Origin: Portulaca oleracea
Taxonomy: Eukaryota > Streptophyta > Magnoliopsida > Caryophyllales > Portulacaceae
NCBI GenBank assembly: GCA_029582165.1
Contig: CM055875.1
Coordinates: 24,869,144-24,933,143, forward strand
Direction of reading: 5' to 3'
Length of the DNA stretch: 64,000 nucleotides
In this document: piece after piece, positions 46,190 through 57,338 of the stretch
Layout of the letters: each line of letters begins with the position of its first letter
Numbering within the stretch: position 1 is the stretch's first letter
The notes under the pieces: generated by a model
Databases searched by the model: none
Seen by the model: the letters and a program-made list of their open reading frames with translations, nothing else
Told to the model about the DNA's origin: nothing
Translations under genes and position numbers: made by a program

Positions 46190-48267
46190 CAAATTTTGCG
46201 TTAAAGAATCCATGTTTTAATTAAAAGATTGAAGAGTTTTTTGGGACTTTGCAGTAAACTTGCGGAAGACATAACTTCCTTTATAGACCTCCAAAAAATT
46301 CATAAGAGGACTTTTCGGAAAGATAAAAATAAATTGTACAACTCTCCAGCAAAGAGTTAAGGCCAAAAATAAGTGTAAATACTTGAAAATGGGTAAACAT
46401 GACGGCTGCCTTGCAGAAATTCTAGTTCGGGAAGGGAACTTTGAGAATTCATAATTTAAAGAATATATATCGTATGAACTTGTGCTAGTAGTTTATAGAA
46501 AGCTTGAATCATATACTATAACTCTTATGTGACAACAAATTCAGAAAAGGTTTGGAAGCCACCAGAAATTGGCTTTGAAAAAGGCTCTGTGAATTAAAAT
46601 ACTGGTTTGACATGGTTGGAAGCCTTACTTTGGCGGGTTATAACTTTTCAATCCGATATCCGATGAATACATAAGATCCCATTCTGAAAAGCTTGAGAGT
46701 GTACTAAAACTTTCATGTTGAACATTGAAGCTAATAAAACCTCCTTGATATCTAAAAACATCCATGAACCTACTGCCCCAAAAACATATATATGCACGAC
46801 ACCCAAATTAAAACACCATAACTTGGGTTATACTCGTCGGAATCACGAAATTCCAAAATCATATGAAAGTTATTACTTAAGGCTATCACTTACATAATTT
46901 TTGTCAAATGACACCTTGGATATCCCGGGAAACTCAAAAATCATAGATTTAAACCAAAAAATAGCGCATCCGGACAACTTTTGCCGGTTTAATAATTCCT
47001 AAAAATCTAAACATTTCCCCACTTGAGTTCTTAGATGGGAAACATCCTCAAAACAGCAGCAAGTACTTACCCATACTCTTATCAAGTTGATCAATACAGG
47101 CAAGGCCCAATTACATAGCATCACATCCACCAAGCTAAATTTCACTTAGATTACCATACTGATTATGGACAAATTAAACTCAACTCTCCTAATATCACAA
47201 TTTACCAACACATAGACATGGGACAACAGAGAAAGCTTCACTAATATGAGCAAATCACACGAAATTACCACATACAAGTATCCTCCATTAACATCCATCA
47301 ACAGTGTTCTCTTTTCCCAACATATACTCATCAAAATTCATTACCAAACACCCCCAAATTGATAAATTGACACAATATTATACTTATAATTTGAATTAAA
47401 CTAAGAAAAATAATAAATTTAAAAAGTAATACTTGAAATTCAGGTTTTGGAGAGGTTAGGGTTTTTACCTTCGAAAGTGGGAAGAAGAAAGAAGGAATCA
47501 GAAGATGAAGATGGTGGAGCTTTGTCGGTCGGCGACCCGAGCAGATTTGGCGACGGTGAACGGACCCTATTTTTTCGACGTTCAGTGGTCTGGTGCCAGA
47601 CAGGAAGAGGGTGGAGGTTGATGCAATGGGACTCTGAGTGTTTGAAAGAAGAAGAAGGAAGCAATTCAGTAAATTTCTTTGTTTTGCCCTGACGTTTATT
47701 AATGCTCCCAAGTCCCACTTGAAGAAAGAAAGAGAGGCTTTTTTTAGAGGAATTCATAGTATAATAATAATGACAATAATAATAACTATAAATACCCAAG
47801 TAATTCATGATACTACTTCTTTTCTCAATAAAATGATTTCCCTATTAAGCCCCAAAAACACTAATTTAAAGTCTCGGGATGAAACTTTTAAGAAATTAAA
47901 AATAATGCAAGGAAGGCTTGAAACAAAATGGGGAGGTGGAATAAATTGAAATTTAAATAAATTAAGGAATAAAAAGGTATGATAATAATAATAATAATAT
48001 TATTATTACTATTGATAATACCGACGAATCGGTCGACTTGATAAAATTTGGTCAGGTAAATAACCAGAATATTCTGAAAGTAATTGAGTAGTTGAAATTG
48101 TCACATAGCTAATTTATACAGATAACATACTAGACTGATGTAGGACGGTCGTTGCTCTGCTCGAGTCCTGCAAAAACACAAACGGTTAACTTGAAATGAA
48201 ATGCACGATTTAGTTAATTTAACTCATTAATTAACTTAATTATCTTAGGTTAGGGTCGGGTTAATAC
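46190..48267 (-). mobile_element. Long non-coding LTR-like unit, copy 2 (3' truncated)
   Basis: 46190-46960 is homologous, inverted, to 1590-2370 (shared GGTTATGGTGTTTT-type, GAATTCTCAAAGT and GACCTCCAAAAA-type blocks). On the minus strand the unit starts TGTATTAACCCGACCC near 48266, has a CT-rich leader with coding-like exon and GGTAAAAACCCTAACC near 47470 (donor-like), and stops at 46190 without the GGCGGTAATGCC end. It contains (ATT)n near 47985. No credible protein. Confidence 0.5.
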
Positions 48268-48690
48268 ACTCTATCTTTTCCATTAAGCTTTTAATCACCC
48301 CATCTTGCTTCTGTTGGTTCATTATCATGTTTTCCATCATTAATTCTAGATTGGATTTTTGGGGTGGGTCTTGCTATTGAGATCTTTGGAATACATGTGC
48401 TGCCTTGACCCTTGAAGTGAGCCGGTTGGGTTGTTGTTTCGGTAAGTGAAATTGAGATGATTTCTGAAACCGGGGTGATAAGTGTTAGAGAACATGTCGA
48501 AGTTTGGTCTTGGCTTGCCAATGTAGTTGACATGTTGTATTGGGTCATCACTAACTATACCTGAGGGAGAGGCTAAGGTATCATGCTTAGTTGATTGACA
48601 GGATGCAAATGGAAGGGTAGGGGTAAGCATGCATATTCAAACGATCCATGTTTTGTGTTAAAGACTCAAGCTTAGAAGACAATAATGAAA
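48268..48690 (-). pseudogene. Gypsy gag C-terminal segment, copy 2
   Basis: Second copy of 45757-46185 in the same orientation (DPIQHVNYIGKPRPNFDMFS, NTYHPGFRNHLNFTYRN), with small indels. The two copies flank the LTR-like unit 46190-48267. Confidence 0.8.
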
Positions 48691-48699
48691 TTGCATCAA

Positions 48700-49640
48700 C
48701 TTCAAGCCTACCTCCTGCTCTATGGTGGAGTTTGGACCTTTGATATGAGTTCAAGGTCGTCTATTCGATCGTATTCGTGAGTTGAGACACCGTCTTGTTC
48801 AACAGGTAGCTTCCCGCTCTATGGACCTTGATACCTACTACACCAACACGTACACCCGTGAGTCTATCGTCCCTTTAGAGGCTACTCTGGATGAAATATT
48901 TGACCCTTTTGAGCCATGTTTGCCAACTGTTGCTGTATCTTACCCTAATGTACCTAGAGACACTATTAATGGTGCCTCTAATTTTCATGATGCATCCTTA
49001 GATTTTTCTCAATCGATAGAGTTTAAGGTGAGTGAGTCCTATGGGTTTGATACTAGGTATAATGATGATTTTTGTCATTGGTTAGTTGATACTATTGATG
49101 AGGAGTCTTGTGAGGGGGTTATGAGTGGATTAGATCCTTCAAGCAAATAATTTGATGATGTTGTACTCCTTACTTCCCATATCTTATTCCATGCTTCTAC
49201 TCCTTGTTCACCACCTTCTCATTCCCCTAAGTGCCTAGATGAGCCCACTTTTATTGAAGAGACCATTGTTCATGCTTATGTGGGTCATGTTGTTAATTCT
49301 TGTGACATGCTTTAAGGAAACAATAATGTTCTTGACCTGCCTATAGGTACATTAAGAGGGCATCATTCCTCTCTTGATCTATATTGTATATACCTAGAGA
49401 ACTTGCCTAGAAAGCTCAAGTTGACAACTTATTTTGAATCTTTTGATTTTTCGGAGGCCTCTGATCAATTTAAGAGAGCGATACAATATTTTCTACCATA
49501 ATTCTTTTGTTGCTCTCTTATTTGCTAGCTGGAAACCGCATGCTAAGGAGTTTGCCAAGCTTCTACGGGCATTGACTGCGTCTGAAGTGGTAGCCCTAGT
49601 TTTGAGCTCTTGATGGAGTGGTTGATGCTTCATTAGCCCC
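48700..49640 (+). pseudogene. RLG-B gag-like ORF, C-terminal part
   Basis: Continues the RLG-B ORF after the insertion: DLDTYYTNTYTRESIVPLEA, CLDEPTFIEETIVHAYVGHV, SSLDLYCIYLENLPRKLKLT, FKRAIQYFLP, a hydrophobic stretch (FFCCSLIC), and KLLRALTASE near 49556-49585. The order matches RLG-A (EMPRKF, KRTLICIVILLLV, LLRALTSSE). Stops at 49150 and 49315 and later frame changes show decay. Family role unknown. Confidence 0.55.
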
Positions 49641-49729
49641 ATTCTTGAAGAGGCGATAGTTTAGGTGCATTTAGCACCTAACCTGGTTAGATATTTCTTA
49701 TTTCCCCTTGCAATTTATTTGATTGTGCT

Positions 49730-49775
49730 TAATTGAGGACAATGCTTTGTCCAAGTATGGGGAGACTTTTGTGTA
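49730..49775 (+). promoter_or_regulatory. Post-ORF GGACAATG / polypurine motif of RLG-B
   Basis: ATTGAGGACAATGCTTTGTC then AAGTATGGGGAGA. Same layout as the motifs at 18.37, 21.35 and 22.57 kb; here it follows the RLG-B ORF by about 150 bp. Confidence 0.55.
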
Positions 49776-49974
49776 AAAATTTGTAGTCGTTGTCTTTGGT
49801 GATGTTGTAGATAGTTTTTTTTTATGCTTCTTAGTTTTCTAGTTTCTTTCATTTATAAATTATTGAATCCACCTAGTTGCATTACTTTTCTAGTTTCTTC
49901 TTTTTCTTAGTTTTTAGTTTCTTTTATTTTCCAGGTTTGCATTTAGTTTAGTTTTTGTTTTTATTTGGGTTTTT

Positions 49975-50535
49975 GGATGATAATATACCAACTTTTTGGG
50001 GTGCTGGATTGTAATATATCAACCTTTACTATTGGATAACAATATCTCTGACCTTTACAACTAGGTGACATTATTATACCAACATTAACTAAGGAGGTGG
50101 TAAACCGCTCTCCATGCATGCTAACATGGTTGGCGAAGGGAAAAAAAATTATCCCAAGCCAATGACCTCATTAACCACTTAGTTTTTCTCACTAACCTAC
50201 ATTACAAGACATTGGTTGGTTGCATTTCACGTTAGTACGAAGACCGGTTCACTACCCCGTTAGTCACTGTATTAGGGCCGATTTTTTTTAACATGGGTTA
50301 GTGAGAAAAACGGAGGGTTAACGAGGTTATTGGGCAAGGGCCAGTCATTTTCCCTCCACCTATCATGTCAGAATCGAAACCAGTTAACCAGTCACCACTC
50401 CCTTATTCATTGTTGGTATAATAATCTCATCTAAGTATAAAGGTTAGGGACATTGTTGTCCAATAGTAAATGTCGGTATATTATAATCCAATACCCTCAA
50501 AGCTCAGTATATTTTCATCCAATATCCCTTGTTAT
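49975..50535. mobile_element. MITE with ~110-bp inverted repeats, copy 2
   Basis: Full-length relative of 5101-5656 in the same orientation, sharing TTATTATACCAACA, CATGCATGCTAACATGGTTG-type and ACATTGGTTGGTTG blocks and the inverted ends. It is inserted in the 3' non-coding part of RLG-B. Confidence 0.8.
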
Positions 50536-51181
50536 TTTGAGAAAAAAAAAATCCAAAAACTAGAAAATTTTTATAAAAAAAACATATTTGAACGAGTTTA
50601 TTTGAGAATGTGAACCCATGAAACCACATAAGCCTAAAAGACTAATCATTTTTTGTTTGTCTCATATTTCCATGTGTGGCTCATCCTTTGTTTCATCAGC
50701 TATAACTTGCTTTGCATCTCTTTGAAACTGCATTTTGCTTGTGCATTGATAATATGATAGAGGCATTCATTTGTATATTATGTAAGTTACACAACCAAAT
50801 TGTCACTCTTCTTATGTATATATCCGCTTTTAACCCTTCTTTTAGCCTACTTTGGATGCGCCGTTCAAAAAGGTTCCATCGGGGAAACAAAGGGAGTCAC
50901 TCTGATAGTTAAGTCAACACAGAGAATTAATTAAGTGAAACTGAGAGTGTAGAGAGAGAAAATAGTCACTTCACATGTCATTTCATGTTGAGTGATTTCT
51001 CGGGTTATTCATAGAGGGGATGGGTAATGTTGTGATTTCCCTTTGGAGGAAGGGTAGGATTGGGTGGTTTGTACAGGGCATGACCATTGAATTATAGAGT
51101 GAATTGCTTTTGTAATGATCGTAATAAACTGGCCTATTCGGTATTGAACTATTGTACATTATCTAGATGCGATATTTATAG
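50536..51181. other. Non-coding sequence, probably 3' end of RLG-B
   Basis: AT-rich, no gene. The 3' LTR expected for RLG-B is not found before the foldback element at 51182. Confidence 0.45.
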
Positions 51182-54100
51182 GGTAATTGACTATAAGAGA
51201 TGGCCCAACTGCACGTTTGACAAAGAAGGAACGGAAGGACGAAGAATTCCCAATTTGTAATTAAAAATGGGGCCCAAGATGCTAACTTGGCAAGGCCTAT
51301 TACAATTCATTTTTTTTTCTTTTTAGTTGTGCTGCCCCGAGGAGGCTGCCTATTCTTCCAAAAATTAAGAATTGGAAAAAGGAGAGGGAGGAGGAGGGGG
51401 AGGGGAGGAGCGATTGAAAATGTTGTCCTTGTGAAGACGGCTACTGCTGCAGAGGTTCTGCCTATGTGTGTAGTAGATACACTTCACCAGCGTCGACGTT
51501 GGAAATTTTCGAGGTTGCTAACGACCGAGGCGGCTGCCGACGACTATTAAGATGACGAATGAGAAGTTAGAGTAGTGGATTGTGGACAGAGAAATGCACG
51601 AGATTGGGGAGAATGTTCCAATGTTGGATTGTTTGGTTTAGGGTTTTCAAAGATTCTCTAACCCCTTTCTTCTATTGTTGGATTAGGGTTCTTGGGAAAA
51701 GGTTGATTCTTTTTGGTGTTTGAAGTTAGTTGTTGTGGGGTTGAATTGGGTTGTGGAATGTTTGCCAAGTGTTTTTAGAAATGACAATGTGGGAAATGTT
51801 GATGTGTACCAACTAAGTTTTCCTCAGGTGAGGATTGTCATTGGGTTTCAAACAATTGTTATAGCGGATGTTCTCATCATGGTAAATATTTATGGATACA
51901 TGTGCTCAAACCCATGGTTACCAACACTAAAAACCTTAGATGACTAGAATGGTTAACCATGGATAACAACAATGGAAACAATTAAAAAAAAAGAGTTGCA
52001 AACCATTACATCGTGTCAAGTAACAGGTTGGAAGACATAAGTTCTAAACCATTACATCATTGTGTATCCCTTCTAGGTGTCCAATCAATAATGAATGTAG
52101 GAAACCTTGAATTACATACGAGGGTATCCATGGTTAGATTTCCTGATAACCAAGGATTACAGTAATGCATCTATATATATAGATGCTTTGTTTCAAAGTT
52201 GTCATTGAGAGTTTCTCAACTATGTAAAATGTATTCTTTCATGTTGTACTTTAAATGGATCCAACCATCTTTGTGCTTGTATTAACTTACTATTGTCAAA
52301 CATTTCCATTCATGTCTCATTATATGCAATCGAAATTGAAGGGGAACACCACAAATTACACATGCAGATAACCATGGTTTACAGTAAACATTAACTATGA
52401 ATTTAATTTGAAGATATTGCAAGTTTCCATTCATGTCTCTTTTATATGTAGATGATCTAATATTTTCTTCTTCTTTCTACTAATGCACTATGTAATCTTT
52501 CATAAATATTTGATACATGTCTTTCAAACATGTCGACAGTCAATCATGGATTTAAATGTTGTCAACCAAGGATCCATATATGTGCATCAAGGGACCCAAT
52601 CACAACGAAATATCCACTCATATATTACTCCTTGGATGAAGATGACGTCAAGCTCTTACACCAATACATGATATTGACCAATACTTAATCTATATGTTTA
52701 TTGTCTACTTATTTGAATGATGTTGGAAATATTTAAAGAGTATAAGACAATTATATAGCCTAAAGAATAAAGTATATCAAGTATAAGGATCATATATAAG
52801 TGAAACAATAAGAATATGATCAACACGGGTGAAACAGGAAGCAACACGGGTCGTGTTGCCTTCCAGAAAGCAAGGAAACAATTCCTGGGCTCAACACGGG
52901 TCGTGTTGGATCAACACGGATCGTGTTGATTGTCAGGAATGTTTTAAATGCTAACGGCTATATGATTTCGTGTAATTAGTTTTTGATATTATAATTAAGC
53001 ACGATTATAATGATATTCCAACAGCTATATGACTTGACTTGGTCAAGGTCATATTAAGTTTGTGATCCTCCATTAAAGACACTTGATTGTCCTTTGATTA
53101 GGGCATCCTAAGTGTGTTGGTATCCTCCTATAAATAGGAGACATCCTAGGCTATTTGAGACACACCAATCTAAGCAATCACATCTTCATTCTTGTCTAGA
53201 CTGTAGCTATACTTGAGTGATTCAAGGGAGAAACTATTATTCTTGAGTGTTTACAAGTGCTAAGTTTTATCCCTTTGAACATTTACGGTATCGTAAATAG
53301 TTCTTAAGGAAAGTGAGTATTGAGCCACAACTCTTAGCGTTATCCAAGTGAGTGTTCATTGTTTATATACCGTTACTCCCTTTCCTTCAACAAATGACAT
53401 GTATTCCAGTAAATATTTATGAAAGACTACATAATGCATAAGTAGAAACAAGGGGGCAATATTAGATCATTAACATATAAAAGAGACATGAATGGAAACT
53501 TGTAATATCTTCAAGTTAAATTCGTGGTTAATGTTTACTGTAAACCATGGTTATCTGCATGTGTAATTTGTGGTCTCCCTCTTACAATTTTGATTGCATA
53601 TGAAAGAGATATGAATGAGACCGTTTGATAATATTAAGTTAAATATAACCACGAGTATGTTTGGATCCATTTAAACTACAACATGAAAGGATACATCTTG
53701 CATAGTCATGGAACTTCCAATGACATCTTTGAAACATAGCATCTATATCCATGGATAAACATTACAGTAATATTTGGTTATCATTAAATGTAACCATGGA
53801 TACCTTCATATGTAAATCAAGGTCTCCCACATTCATTATTGATTACACACCTGGAATGGATACACACGAATATAATGGTTTAGAACTTATGTCGTCCAAC
53901 CTGTTACTTGCATGATGTAATGGTTTGCAACTTTTTTTTAATTTGTTTTTCATTGTTTTTATGCATGGTTAATCATTCTGGTAATCCAAGGTTTTTCAAG
54001 GTTTATAACCATGGGTTTGAGCACATGTATCCATAAATATTTACCATGATGAGAACTTCCACGATAACAATGGATTGAAACCGAACGACAATCTTCATAT

Positions 54101-54748
54101 GAGGAAAATTCAACTGGTACGTACCTATCAACATTTCCTACATTGGCATTTCCACAACCACTTGGCATGCATTCCACATCCCAATTCAACCCCACAACAA
54201 GTAACTTCAAACACAAAAAAGAATAAACCATTTCCTAAAAACCCTAAACTCAAATAATCCAACAATAGGAGAGAGGTTACAGAATCTTTGAAAACCTAAA
54301 ACCTAAATAAGCCAACATTGGAACATTCTCCCCAGCCTCGTGCATTTCTCCGTCCACAATCCACCACTCTGACTTCTCATACGTCTTCTTCATAGTCGCT
54401 GGCGGCTACGTCGGTCGTCGCCGACCCTGTGAATTTTCGGCGTCGGCGTCGGCATCGGTGAAGTGTAGCTACTATACACATGGGCAGAACATTTACTGTT
54501 GTAGTCGTCTTCCCAGGGTCAACATTTTCAATCGCTCTTCCCCTCTTTTTCCTTTTTCCAATTCTTAACTTTTGGAAGAATAGGGAGCTTCCTTTGGGTA
54601 ACACAACTAAAAAGAAGAAAAAAATTGTAAAAGGTCATGCTAATTCAACGTCCTGGAGTCCATTTTTAGTTAGAAATTGGGACTTCTCCATCCTCCCATG
54701 TCTTTTTTGTCAAACGTAAATCTAGACGATCACTTATAGTCAATTACC
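51182..54748. mobile_element. 3.6-kb foldback element with ~1.35-kb inverted arms
   Basis: The left arm 51182-52527 and right arm 53393-54748 are inverted copies. Outer ends are GGTAATTGACTATAAG / CTTATAGTCAATTACC. Inside, both arms encode FFQKLRIGKR and VVGLNW when read inward from the ends, showing arm homology rather than real genes. The central spacer is about 190 bp plus a solo LTR inserted exactly at the arm boundary. No target duplication is obvious. The superfamily is unknown. Confidence 0.75.
52721..53392 (+). mobile_element. Solo LTR with perfect 5-bp TSD
   Basis: Begins TGTTGGAAATATTTAAAG and ends CCTTTCCTTCAACA. Flanks AATGA at 52716-52720 and 53393-53397. TATA box CCTATAAATAGGAG at 53129. 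Three strong palindromes (GCAACACG-ggt-CGTGTTGC at 52841-52859; CAACACGGGTCGTGTTG at 52892; ATCAACACGGATCGTGTTGAT-like at 52910-52930) lie in U3. No internal region remains, so it arose by LTR-LTR recombination. TGTTG/CAACA ends suggest Copia. Confidence 0.92.
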
Positions 54749-55164
54749 AATTTTTTTTATTGTAAAAGAAAATATTATACTTATTGAACCCCTTCTACTA
54801 GAAAAACGATTATGATCCCACGATCATAATGCTCCATGCGCCCACCAACCATTGTACATTCTTTTCCTTTTACTTTTAATTTCTTTTTTTCATGTGCAAT
54901 TTTTAGTTTTTTAAAATAAATATAATAAGGCTTTTCTTTTATCTAATACTCTATTATATTTTGTGTTTGAGTTTTTAGTCCAATTCAATTATGCTTTTTA
55001 TTTATTTCTTTTGTCTTTATTTTAAATTTTCTTTGTAATTTTTATTATATATTCCTTTTATTGCTTTGTAATTAAATTTTTTTTCCGTACTTTTAGGTAA
55101 AATTTCAATAAAAATAGTTTATGACCATTACATTATAAATTTATGAGAATTCACGCTAAAAACT
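54749..55164. other. AT-rich spacer
   Basis: T-rich and A-rich runs, no feature. Confidence 0.6.
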
Positions 55165-56452
55165 AGAATGTTGGTACACCCAAACTTGACTTTTTATAAA
55201 CCTGAACAAGAATGTTCATAAACATAAATTTGATTGCTCATAAACCTAAACTTAAATACTCATAAATTTGAACTAGAATGTCCATAAATTTGAACAAGAA
55301 TGTTCATAAACCTGAACAAGAATGCTCATAAACATGAACAAGAATGCTCATAAACCTAGACTTGAATGCTCATAAATTTGAACATGAATGCTCATCAGAC
55401 TAAATATGAATGCTCATAAACATAAACTTGATTGCTCATAAACCTAAACGTAAGTGCTCATAAATTTGAACTAGAATGCTCATAAGACTGAACAAGAATG
55501 CTCATAATAAACCTAAAAACTTGAATGCTCATAAATTTGAACTAGAATGCTCATTTGACTAAACATGAATGCTCATAACCCTAAACTAAAATGCTCATAA
55601 ACCTGAACAAGGATACTCATAACCCTAAACTAGAATGCTCATAAACCTGAACAAGAATGCTCATAAACCTAAACAAGTAAGCTCACACACAAAAACTACA
55701 ATGCTCATAAACTAGTATATGAATGCTCATAATCTAAACAACTATGCTCATACACGTAAACTACAATGCTCATAAAGTAATATATGAATGCTCATAAATC
55801 TAAACAACTATGCTCATACACCTAAACTACAATGCTTATAACCCTAAATAATTATGCTCATACACGTAAGCTACAATGCTCCTAAACTAGTATTTGAATG
55901 TTCATAAATCTAAACAATTATGCTCATACACCTAAACTACAATGCTTATAAACCTAAACAACTATGCTCATACATATAAACTACAATACTCATAAACTAG
56001 TATATGAATGCTCATAAATCTAAGCAACTATGCTCATACACCTAAACTACAATGCTCATAAACCTAAACAACTATGCTCATACACATAAACTACAATACT
56101 CATAAAAACTAATACATGAATGCTCATAACTTGGCATTTTTAGTACAATTCTTATAAATCAACAGATGAATGTTCATAAATCAACATATGAATATTCATA
56201 AATCAATATGTTGGGGAGATCTAACGGAGAAACCCACTTCAACCAAGGCACATGGTACACAAATTAAGTGAGATTCCATCTTAAAACCAATTGGTGTTAA
56301 GAAGAGTAACCCACTTGACTTATATATCATGTCCTTTCTCTTTACTTTTCCGATGTGCGACATTTTACTTATGGGTGAATCCCAACACAATATATGAATG
56401 TTTATAACCTTCAATACCAATGCTTATAACCTCTAACACAAATGCTCATGAC
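55165..56452. repeat. ~23-bp minisatellite (GAATGCTCATAAACCTGAACAA)
   Basis: Roughly 45-50 units built on ATGCTCATAAACCTAAAC. From about 55690 the units group into higher-order repeats of four to five (ACTACAATGCTCATAAACTA, GTATATGAATGCTCATAAAT, CTAAACAACTATGCTCATAC). The array is interrupted by the small solo LTR at 56209-56387 and resumes for about 60 bp. Confidence 0.9.
56209..56387 (-). mobile_element. 179-bp solo LTR (TRIM-like) with perfect 5-bp TSD
   Basis: The minus strand begins TGTTGGGATTCACCC and ends GGAGATCTCCCCAACA-like on the complement (plus: TGTTGGGGAGATC). Flanks CAATA at 56204-56208 and 56388-56392. It contains GTCGCACATCGGAAAAGTAA, a sequence style common in plant TRIM LTRs. 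No room for an internal region. Confidence 0.88.
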
Positions 56453-56782
56453 AAAAAAAAATATATCAAGTATAAAAAATATTTAAATGTTGAATTGTTA
56501 AATGTAATGAAATTCAAAAAAATTATTATAATTATAGTTCAACAATCTCAAAAATAATAATAACTATCGATGGAAACAAAAATAATATAAAAAAATGAAA
56601 AATGAAAACACAAATAAATTGTTGCTTAAAAAAAGGGAAAAAATGAAATACATACCGAAGAAATTATTGCTTAAAAAAGAAAAGAAAAATAAAACACGTA
56701 TCTATGGGTGTGCGGTGCTCTATGAGCCTCGGGAGCACATTCTAATAGCTGCCCTTCTACAACTAGTAAATCACAGTAGACT
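56453..56782. other. A-rich spacer
   Basis: No feature beyond poly-A runs and AAAAAGAAA words. Confidence 0.6.
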
Positions 56783-56798
56783 AGTAAATATAGGAATA

Positions 56799-57322
56799 CG
56801 AGGTCAAACAAGATTCTCGACAAGATTCTCGACAAGCTTCGCCCTTTACCAAGCATTCGCAAAAGGGGCAGGGTTTTCTTGTCAGGTGAGACTAACCTTG
56901 GGTGCAGGAAACTAGATAGGATGGTCCGCTACTCACATTTGAAGAAGGGCAGGAAGACTTTCAAGTGTATGAAATTTGGGACGGAATCTTTGCATATTCA
57001 AAGGCAGACTTTGAGGAGTAGGAAGAGGAAGGCTAGTTTGGGGATTGAGGCTGAATACCAGCCTTTTGTCAACAAGAAGTTCAAGCCAGCATGTCGTGGC
57101 TTGGCAGCTTTCACGTCCGTTTTCAGGATGGGGATGTTCCAAGAAGTTGATCGGCAAGCGGGTCCACAAACGCATGGCTTAGCGAAACAAGCGAAGCGAC
57201 GACGTTTTGGAGTGGGCCTTAGCTTTGTGTTCTTGTTTATGTTTTTTCTGTTTGTTAATTCTTGTTGTGTTGTTTGTTGTGTTTCTTGACTGTATTGTCT
57301 TTCTTGCAAAAAAAAAAAAAAA
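56799..57322 (+). mobile_element. 5'-truncated retroposon (LINE or retrocopy) with poly(A) and 16-bp TSD
   Basis: Flanked by AGTAAATATAGGAATA at 56783-56798 and 57323-57338, and ends in 15 A residues. This is the signature of target-primed reverse transcription. An open frame crosses almost all of it (from 56801 to a stop at 57287), with basic segments KRKASLGIEAEYQPFVNKKF and AKQAKRRRF and a hydrophobic end (FVFLFMFFLFVNSC), then a T/G-rich 3' untranslated part. I do not recognise the protein. It may be the tail of a LINE or a processed copy of a host mRNA. Confidence 0.75.
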
Positions 57323-57338
57323 AGTAAATATAGGAATA

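Noticed and set aside
47331..47808. Minus-strand frames of 122-126 codons
   Set aside because: They overlap in different frames in the leader-like part of the LTR-like unit and match no family I know; they may be untranslated leader.
55165..56452. Possible CRISPR-like array
   Set aside because: Units are contiguous with no unique spacers, in a plant nuclear context; it is a minisatellite.
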